Positions 58,044 through 64,000 of a stretch of DNA of 64,000 nt are shown here, in pieces (position 1 is the stretch's first letter; every line of letters starts with the position of its first letter). The notes beneath the pieces were generated by a model, which ran no database searches, had not been told where the DNA came from, and worked only from the letters and a program-made list of their open reading frames with translations. The translations under genes and the position numbers were made by a program. This DNA is from CAWDJT01 sp963828705 (GTDB lineage: Bacteria > Desulfobacterota > Syntrophobacteria > Syntrophobacterales > Syntrophobacteraceae). The DNA lies in the NCBI GenBank assembly GCA_963828705.1, contig CAWHGA010000011.1, positions 1 through 64,000 of the forward strand. The letters run 5' to 3'.

Positions 58044-59203
58044 CAGCCGTTCCCCCCTTGACCACTCACCTGCACCCGATCGCCATCACGCAGGTTAAAA
58101 GCACCGCGAACCACCACCCGATCGCCGGCCTCAACCCCGGAGGTGACCTCCACCAGGTCTTCACTCCCTAGCCCGGTGGTGACGGTTTTCAACACGGCGA
58201 TACCCTGTTCGGTGACCACGAAAACCCGTGCCGTGCTGCTTCTGCAGGTCCCAGTTGGCCAGCGCCGTTCGCGGCAGTGTCAGCGCCTCAGGTCGTTCTT
58301 CGACGGTGACCGTGCCGCGAGCATAGACGCCGCCCTTGAGCACCCCTTCGGGATTGGTCACCTCGGCCAGAATCTTACCCGAGCGATCAGCGCTGCTCAC
58401 CACCGGATTGACCCGCTTGATCCGGCCTTCGAAAGTGCGGTTGGGAATGCCATCGACACTGAAGTTCAGTCGCTGGCCTTCACTCACCGCCGCCAGATCC
58501 GGTGCCGCCACACTGGCGGTGAAATCCAGCAGACTATTGTCCACCACCAAGAAAAGCAGCGACCCCTCTTTGACGTAGTCCCCAACATCGACGCTGCGCT
58601 GGCAGACGGCGCCATCGATGGGTGCGGTGATCAGGGCCTTTTCCTGGTGATGGCGGGCTTCCCCCAGCTGGCTTTGGGCCTGGGCAACCTGCGCCTCGGC
58701 CAGCCCCACCAGGGCTCGGCTGGCTTCGAGGCCCGACTGGCGATCATCGAGTTCCTTGCCGGTGATGAGACCTTCTTCCTTGAGCCTCTGGGCTCGATTC
58801 CATTCACGCTGCGCCTGGGTGAGGTCAACGCGCGCCTTGAGGAGCTGGGCGCGAGCCATATTGAGCCCGGCTTCGGCGCGACCGAGTAACAATCGGGCAT
58901 TGGTCGGGTCCAATTCCACCAGCAGGTCGTTCGCCTTCACCTGGTCCCAGTCCTTGCAATTGACCCGCACCACCCGTGCCGGGGATTTCATTGCGGACTT
59001 CGGTGGATGTTTTAGCCGCCAGCGACCCAAAGACCTCGACTTCACGCCGCAGCGTGGCCGATACCAGGCTTGACCACATCCACCGTGATCACCGGCGCCG
59101 TGGTGGCGCGGACCGACGTTTTCTGGCGGTGCGACAGATACACTCCCAGCAGGATGGCCACGACAAAGAGCACAACCAACGTACGCAACTTTCTCTTGGT
59201 CAT
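58043..59203 (-). CDS. RND efflux periplasmic adaptor (membrane fusion protein), frameshifted
   Basis: Links the RND pump to TolC. The ATG at 59203 has GGAGGGG upstream and overlaps the tetR stop (ATGA). One membrane anchor (LRTLVVLFVVAILLGVYL) is followed by the lipoyl/hairpin core (VFGSLAAKTSTEVRNEIPA, RLLLGRAEAGLNMARAQLL, ALITAPIDGAVCQRSVDVGDYV), a beta-barrel (RVNPVVSSADRSGKILAEVTN) and a membrane-proximal domain (EQGIAVLKTVTTGLG...VVVRGAFNLRDGDRV). Extra single bases near 59067, 58982 and 58225 break it; the last two share the context GGCACGG. Confidence 0.9.
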
Positions 59204-59886
59204 GTATTCCCCTCCTTGGGACGAAGCACCCCTCGGGCACCGTCGAAGACCAGGTCGATCAGACGGCCGATATCCTGAGTGGAAAAAGGCGGCCGGATCG
59301 GTTCCATCACCAGCATGCAACTCATGGAATCCAGCATGCCCAACAGCATAAACAGAGCCTCCTCGAGGTTTTCACCGCGCAGTTCGCCGGCCTCGACCCC
59401 TCTTAACAGGATTTCCCGTACCACCTGGTCGACGTAGATATGCGTGCTGTGGAAATCATAGGCCGGCGCAGCCCCCTGGCGGTCCGTAGAACACCGAATA
59501 GACCAGTCGGACCAGATCAAGCTGCTCGCGAAACAGCGCGTAAGTACTGTCGAAGAGTGCCAGGAGGCGCTCGCGCACGCTGCCTGGGCCACTCAAGGTG
59601 GTATCCACCAGACCTGCGGAAACTCGCGGTAATGTGATCCAGCAGCACGAACGTACAGATCTTCCTTGTTTTTAAAGTAATAATAGAGGGTTGGTTTGGT
59701 GACTCCGGCGGCTGCAACGATCTCGCGCACCGCCGTGCCAGCATATCCCTTATTGGCGAATAGGCTGGCCGCCGCCAACAGAATCCGCCCACGGGTTTCC
59801 TGGTCTCGATCCGTATCGCTCCACCAAATTCTGTTGAAAAGGCCTTCATGTGCCGCCGGCACATCACTACGCTCGGCACCCGCCAT
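59200..59886 (-). CDS. TetR/AcrR-family repressor of the efflux operon, frameshifted
   Basis: First gene of the tetR-MFP-RND-TolC operon and its likely autoregulating repressor. The HTH is complete (RGRILLAAASLFANKGYAGTAVREIVAAAGVTKPTLYYYFKNKEDL). The ligand domain is spread over three frames by extra bases near 59655, 59615 and 59490; repair gives LVDTTLSGPGSVRERLLALF then FREQLDLVRLVYSVFYGPP and on through GMLDSMSCMLVMEPIR. The ATG at 59886 has GGAGGGGG at good spacing. The stop overlaps the MFP start by four bases. Confidence 0.87.
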
Positions 59887-59941
59887 CACCACCCCCTCCG
59901 CCTGTCAAACCCCAACCATCCACTCTCCCGGCCCCCTACCC

Positions 59942-60011
59942 TTGACAGCTGGTAGGTCTAGCCACACCTATACCGACCGGTAGGTATATACGGCCACGTG
60001 CCAGCTGTCAA
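59942..60011 (-). promoter_or_regulatory. Promoter-operator of the efflux operon
   Basis: On the minus strand TTGACA (60006-60011), 17 bases, TATACC (59983-59988). Covering the -10 is an 18-bp imperfect palindrome ATACC-n-ACCGGT-n-GGTAT (59970-59987), a typical TetR-family operator, plus extra half-sites (GGTAGGT at 59951). An 11-bp perfect inverted repeat, TTGACAGCTGG (59942-59952) and CCAGCTGTCAA (60001-60011), frames the region. Confidence 0.7.
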
Positions 60012-60024
60012 CGCCAGACCCTTT

Positions 60025-60059
60025 GAGCCTCTTGAAAACCCCACTCTTGCAAGAGGCTC
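60025..60059. other. Perfect 10-bp inverted repeat
   Basis: GAGCCTCTTG (60025-60034) and CAAGAGGCTC (60050-60059), 15-base loop, between the efflux operator and the histidine kinase gene. It may be a regulator site or an RNA hairpin; there is no T run. Confidence 0.45.
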
Positions 60060-60220
60060 ATAAGTCAGCACTATTGTCCTTATCCCCCGACTTGTCGAGT
60101 CTCCATTTGTCCGATATTGTGGTTCTTCTTGTGGGTTTCCCGAACTCTAAGGTAAGGTGGGGTCAGGTTGGGTTTTGTATGGGTGATCGGACAAATCCAC
60201 CCGCGACCAGGAGGCGTTTC

Positions 60221-61687
60221 ATGGTATGGAAGACCCCTTTCTACTTAAACATCCGCCAGAAGATCATGGTGGGGTTGACTATCTGCCTGCTGATCATCGG
60301 CTTCGTTGGCGGCATTTCTTATCGGCATCTCAGTGAAATCGAACGCAAACAGCATGTGATGGAAATCGTTGACGACCTTAGCAATACCATCTTGGAGGTG
60401 CGGCGCTATGAAAAGAACTTCCTGCTCTACGGGCTGAACGCTGATCTGGTGGAAAACGACCGCTATCTGCAGGAAGGGCTGGCGGTGTTGGCCAAAATCG
60501 CCCCCGAAATGCGGTATCTCAAGGGGGCTCCGCAACTCAGTCAATTGGAGCAGGGTTTTCGGGTCTATCGTCAAAGCATGCAGGATATGGCGGAATGCGT
60601 GCGCCAGGGATCCCATAGCTGCAATCAGCGGGTCGAAGACCAGCTCCGCGAACACGGCAAGCTGTTGGTGGATCTTTCGCTGCGGCTGGCCACCTTCGAA
60701 CGTGAACGGATCATCAAAATCATCGCCGCCTTGAAAGCCCAGCTGCTGTCTTCATTGCTGATCTTCCTGGCCCTCGGCGGCTTCCTCATTCCCATCGTGG
60801 CGCGCAAGATCATCCTGCCCCTGCGGGTCATCGAAAAAACCACGCTGAGGATTGCTCAAGGCGACTTCAATCCGGTCCCGGTTCGTGACACCCGCGATGA
60901 AACCCAGCGGGTGGTGGAAGCCTTCAATCGGATGATTACCGAATTGCACCGGCGCCAGGATCAGTTAGTGCAGGCCAAAAAACTCTCCTCCCTGGGCATT
61001 CTGACCTCGGGCATTGCCCACCAGCTCAACAATCCGCTCAACAACATCTCGACCTCGTGCCAGATCCTGTTGGAGGAATCCGGCCAGGTTGAACCCGCGT
61101 TCTCTCATAAGATGCTCACCAACATCGAACAGGAAGTCCATCGAGCCCGGGACATCGTGCGGGGGTTGCTGGAATTCTCGAGGGTCAAGGAATTCGCCCT
61201 CATACCGACGTCTCTCTGGGAGGTGGTGGAGCGCACCGTTGGGCTGGTTTCGAGCCACGTGCCGCCGGGGATCGATCTGATGCGGGAAATCCCCAGGGGC
61301 CTGACTCTTTACCTGGATGCCCAGCGGATGCAGCAGGTGTTCCTAAACTTGATCATGAATGCCGTCCAGGCCATTGAAACCCCGCCCGGGGTCATTCGCC
61401 TCAGCGCCACTATCGATGAGGCGAACCAGCAGGTGGTTATCACTGTGGAAGACAGCGGCGTAGGGATCGAAGAAAAGGACCTGGCGCGGATTTTCGATCC
61501 CTTTTTCACCACAAAGGAAGTGGGAGCTGGAACCGGCCTGGGGCTTTCCATTGCCTACGGAATTTTGCAGAGACACCAGGGGACGATCTCCGTGGAAAGC
61601 CGAAAGAACGAAGGCACGCGCTTTTTCATTCGCTTGCCTTTGCATCCCAGCTCCGACCCGGCATGTACCTGCGTGGCAGTTGAGTGA
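60221..61687 (+). CDS. NtrB-like membrane sensor histidine kinase
   Basis: 488 residues from the ATG at 60221 (AGGAGG upstream; a longer in-frame start at 60023 would include an unlikely 66-residue extension). Two membrane helices (IMVGLTICLLIIGFVGGI and LLSSLLIFLALGGFLIPIVA) flank a helical periplasmic sensor. A HAMP domain, HisKA (GIAHQLNNPLNNIS, phospho-acceptor His267) and HATPase (LNLIMNAVQAIE, DSGVGIEEKD, FDPFFTTKEVGAGTGLGLSI) follow. It is complete and lesion-free, 112 bases upstream of its sigma-54 response regulator. Confidence 0.94.
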   Translation: MVWKTPFYLNIRQKIMVGLTICLLIIGFVGGISYRHLSEIERKQHVMEIVDDLSNTILEVRRYEKNFLLYGLNADLVENDRYLQEGLAVLAKIAPEMRYLKGAPQLSQLEQGFRVYRQSMQDMAECVRQGSHSCNQRVEDQLREHGKLLVDLSLRLATFERERIIKIIAALKAQLLSSLLIFLALGGFLIPIVARKIILPLRVIEKTTLRIAQGDFNPVPVRDTRDETQRVVEAFNRMITELHRRQDQLVQAKKLSSLGILTSGIAHQLNNPLNNISTSCQILLEESGQVEPAFSHKMLTNIEQEVHRARDIVRGLLEFSRVKEFALIPTSLWEVVERTVGLVSSHVPPGIDLMREIPRGLTLYLDAQRMQQVFLNLIMNAVQAIETPPGVIRLSATIDEANQQVVITVEDSGVGIEEKDLARIFDPFFTTKEVGAGTGLGLSIAYGILQRHQGTISVESRKNEGTRFFIRLPLHPSSDPACTCVAVE

Positions 61688-61799
61688 CAAGGACCGGTTC
61701 GACGATCTAACTTGGTTGCCTGTCGAGGGATGGTGTTCCCCAGCCATGCCAAGGCCACGCTGATAGACGCGAAGTATCTTGACCGATTCGGAGGAAGTT

Positions 61800-63155
61800 G
61801 TGGAGAGACGGGCGCGTATCCTGATTGTTGATGATGAAGCCATCGCCCGCGAAAATCTGGAGCACGTCCTGCGCAAGGAAGGCTACGAGACTGTGTCCGT
61901 GGGAGGGGGTGCGCAGGCCATTGGCGAACTGGAACGTGCCGAATTCGACCTGGTGATGACTGACCTTCGCATGCAACACGTGGATGGCCTGCAGGTGCTG
62001 GAGCGCGCCAAGGAGCTCTACCCCAACACCGAAGTGGTCATGATCACCGGTTATGCCACCGTGACATCGGCGGTGGAAGCTATGCAGAAGGGTGCCTACC
62101 ACTATCTGCCCAAACCCTACAAGATCGAGGAAGTACGCGTCCTTGTGCGGCAGGCCCTGGAAAAGCGCTGGCTGAGGCAGGAGGTCACGGAACTGCGGCG
62201 GCAGGTGCAGGGCCAGCAGAGGATTCCGTTACTGATCGGCACCTGCCCGCAGATGGAAGCCCTGAAAAAGACCATCGCCCAGATTGCCCCCACCGACTGT
62301 ACCGTGCTTATCCTCGGCGAAACCGGGACCGGCAAGGAACTGGTGGCCAAGACCGTCCACCAACTCAGCAACCGTGCCGAAAAGCGCTTCCTGGCCATCA
62401 ATTGTGGGGCGTTCAGCGAGGAACTTCTGGCCAACGAACTGTTTGGCCATGAACGAGAAGCCTTTACCGGTGCGCGCGGGATCAAGCGTGGTCTGCTGGA
62501 GGCGGCGTCGGGTGGGACCGTGCTGCTGGATGAAATCGGCGATATGCCGGTCTCCATGCAGGTCAAACTGTTGCGGGTGCTGCAGGAGAGATGCCTGATT
62601 CGGGTCGGAGGAACCGACGAAATCCCGGTGGACATTCGGGTCCTGGCCGCCACCAACAAGGATCTGCGCGATGAAGTCGAACGAGGCACCTTCCGCCAAG
62701 ATCTCTACTACCGGCTCAACGTGATCGCCCTGCAGGTGCCGACTCTGGCCGAACGGCGCGACGACATCCCGCTTCTTTGCCAGCACTTTCTGCAGAAGTT
62801 CTCCAAGGCCCAGGGAAAGATCATCAGCTCCATTGCCGGCGAAGTTATGAGTATTCTGCTCGCCTACGAATTCCCCGGCAACATCCGTGAACTGGAAAAC
62901 ATCATGGAACGGGCCGTGGCTTTGGCCGAAGGCAGCAGCATCGAACTGCATCATCTGCCGCTGGACCTCCAGCAGTTGACGCTGCGCTTTGAATGCAGCC
63001 GACCGCGGCCGTTCCAAACCCTCGAAGAAAACGAACGGGAATACATCAGCTGGGTGTTGGAGCAGGTAAAGGACAACAAAACCAAGGCGGCGGAAATCCT
63101 GGGGATTGATCGCGTCTCCCTGTGGCGCAAACTACGACGCTATCACATGGATTGA
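61800..63155 (+). CDS. Sigma-54-dependent response regulator (NtrC family)
   Basis: Activates sigma-54 promoters when phosphorylated by the upstream kinase. The receiver domain has ILIVDDEAIA, phospho-acceptor Asp55 (VMTDLRM), TGYAT and PKPYK. The AAA+ domain has Walker A GETGTGKELVAK, the sigma-54 loop EAFTGA (first Gly replaced by Glu), GGTVLLDEIGDM and an Arg-finger region. A Fis-type HTH (NKTKAAEILGIDRVSLWRKLRRY) is at the C-terminus. The GTG at 61800 has GGAGG five bases upstream and is preferred to the in-frame TTG at 61779. Confidence 0.94.
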   Translation: MERRARILIVDDEAIARENLEHVLRKEGYETVSVGGGAQAIGELERAEFDLVMTDLRMQHVDGLQVLERAKELYPNTEVVMITGYATVTSAVEAMQKGAYHYLPKPYKIEEVRVLVRQALEKRWLRQEVTELRRQVQGQQRIPLLIGTCPQMEALKKTIAQIAPTDCTVLILGETGTGKELVAKTVHQLSNRAEKRFLAINCGAFSEELLANELFGHEREAFTGARGIKRGLLEAASGGTVLLDEIGDMPVSMQVKLLRVLQERCLIRVGGTDEIPVDIRVLAATNKDLRDEVERGTFRQDLYYRLNVIALQVPTLAERRDDIPLLCQHFLQKFSKAQGKIISSIAGEVMSILLAYEFPGNIRELENIMERAVALAEGSSIELHHLPLDLQQLTLRFECSRPRPFQTLEENEREYISWVLEQVKDNKTKAAEILGIDRVSLWRKLRRYHMD

Positions 63156-63182
63156 TCCGGGTCGAATCCCGGTCCTCCATCT

Positions 63183-63202
63183 TCCCAACTATGAAGTTGG
63201 GA
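63183..63202. terminator. Hairpin in convergent intergenic region
   Basis: TCCCAACT-atga-AGTTGGGA forms a perfect 8-bp stem between the convergent response regulator and lon genes. It lacks a T run, so termination here is only possible, not shown. Confidence 0.35.
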
Positions 63203-63244
63203 GAGCCCCGGGCCGTTAGTTCGAGCCGGGCCGATTCCCAAGCC

Positions 63245-64000
63245 TCACGCCATCAGCACCTGCTCCACTACTCCGGCCACTTCGCTGCCCAGTACGATTT
63301 CACAGCCTTCCTTGACGTCTGGTTCCAGACTGATGAGGTCGACCTCATTGCCCTTGGGAAAGATCACCCTGGTTATGCCCGCCCGCTGAGCGGCCAGAAG
63401 CTTTTCACGGACGCCGCTGATGGGGAGGATCAGCCCGCTTAGGGTCACTTCCCCGGACAGGGCCACATCGCGACGTGCTGGCCGCCCGGTGAGCAGAGAA
63501 ATGAGCGCCATGGCGATGGTCACGCCGGCTGATGGGCCATCTTTAGGGATGGCGCCGGAAGGGATGTGGATGTGCACGTCACTGTCGCGGAAAAAGTCGG
63601 GGTCGATCTGGAATTCCGTGGCGTGGCTGCGAATATAGCTCAATGCTGTTTGGGCCGATTCGCGCAGGACGCTGCCCAGGGACCCGGTGAGGATGAGCTG
63701 CTGGCTGCCCTTCATGCGAGTGGCCTCCACGAAGATGATCTCGCCGCCAAATTCGGTCCACACCAGCCCGGTAGTCACCCCCACCCGATGGCCGGCGTTC
63801 GCCACTTCGTGAGTGAACTTGCGGGGCCCCAGGAGGGCTTCCACCAAGGCATCATCCACCTTGGGAGGAGCTTCCGTCGTCCTGGTGTTGCAGGTGCAGG
63901 CGCACCAGTTTGCGACAAACCGTGGCGATTTCTCGTTCCAGATTGCGCAAACCGGCTTCAAGAGTGTGCTCACGGATGATTTTGAGGATTGCGTCAGTCG
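63245..64000 (-). CDS. lon: Lon protease, C-terminal part (cut by the window edge), frameshifted
   Basis: The canonical ATP-dependent serine protease. Only the AAA+ end and the S16 domain are in view. From 64000: TDAILKIIREHTLEAGLRNLEREI, a frameshift near 63880, then GLVWTEFGGEIIFVEATRMKG, KDGPSAGVTIAMAL with the catalytic Ser, LSGLILPISGVREKLLAAQRAG with the catalytic Lys, and a normal end at VVEQVLMA. The C-terminus has standard Lon length, unlike the large Lon-like protein at 49923. The N-terminus lies beyond the window. Confidence 0.93.
   Translation of the reverse strand, partial: RLTQSSKSSVSTLLKPVCAIWNEKSPRFVANWCACTCNTRTTEAPPKVDDALVEALLGPRKFTHEVANAGHRVGVTTGLVWTEFGGEIIFVEATRMKGSQQLILTGSLGSVLRESAQTALSYIRSHATEFQIDPDFFRDSDVHIHIPSGAIPKDGPSAGVTIAMALISLLTGRPARRDVALSGEVTLSGLILPISGVREKLLAAQRAGITRVIFPKGNEVDLISLEPDVKEGCEIVLGSEVAGVVEQVLMA

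Overview
This 64 kb window is a bacterial chromosome segment. It most resembles a Deltaproteobacterium (Desulfobacterota, Syntrophobacterales-like), anaerobic and selenocysteine-using. The grounds are a UGA-containing formate dehydrogenase, a second UGA-containing small membrane protein, a CooT-type nickel protein, a biotin transcarboxylase/pyruvate carboxylase B subunit paired with malate dehydrogenase, Ser/Thr kinase and phosphatase signalling, an NtrC-type two-component system, Mla lipid transport and an RND efflux operon (the last two mean a Gram-negative envelope). The taxonomic placement is inference from gene content; no rRNA is present.

Layout. 0-2.8 kb is a decayed zone: a broken MFS/PlsC acyltransferase fusion and relics of a branched-chain amino acid (liv) ABC operon. 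2.8-9.3 kb has a divergent KptA-like protein, an HDAC-family hydrolase, tRNA-Gly(GCC), a DHH phosphoesterase overlapping RNase HI, the selenocysteine formate dehydrogenase, tRNA-His(GTG) and tRNA-Pro(TGG). 10-18.5 kb has a DD-carboxypeptidase, the candidate small selenoprotein next to an FmdB zinc ribbon, Mrp, transketolase, a MEMO1-AMMECR1 fusion, TrmJ and CooT. 19-25 kb holds envelope genes: an L,D-transpeptidase, an alanine-zipper lipoprotein and mlaBFED. 25.7-32 kb has a nitroreductase, an MBL hydrolase, a lipoprotein, coaBC, a type-4 uracil-DNA glycosylase, and NfeD, slipin and a small basic protein. 32.3-36 kb is a C3/C4 carbon operon (small protein, pycB, mdh) with a clear promoter and terminator. 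36.8-44 kb is a signalling block: PP2C, Ser/Thr kinase with TPRs, LysM lipoprotein, an AT-rich secreted protein and an FHA-GAF histidine kinase. 44.4-47.6 kb has two dipeptide ABC ATPases without their permeases, a MITE-like element and a RelE/NadS toxin-antitoxin pair. 47.7-53.4 kb has FtsH and a very large Lon-like protease carrying an extra N-terminal HEXXH motif. 53.5-60 kb is a tightly overlapping tetR-MFP-RND-TolC operon reading leftward from an operator-rich promoter. 60-64 kb has an NtrB/NtrC-like pair and the C-terminal end of a second, canonical Lon, cut by the window edge.

Many otherwise well-conserved genes are broken into adjacent frames (ftsH, both lon genes, tolC, RND, MFP, tetR, tkt, mrp, dppD, dppF, lpp). 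Between 44 and 60 kb nearly all lesions are +1 insertions, often an extra G before a C. Because essential genes are included, I read most as consensus errors in the assembly and annotate each as one gene. The liv relics and the MFS/PlsC gene look like genuine decay.

The two observations I rate highest are the 54-residue membrane protein at 11,376-11,540 with an in-frame UGA and a matching bacterial SECIS-type hairpin, and the HEXXH-AAA-S16 protease at 49,923-53,386.
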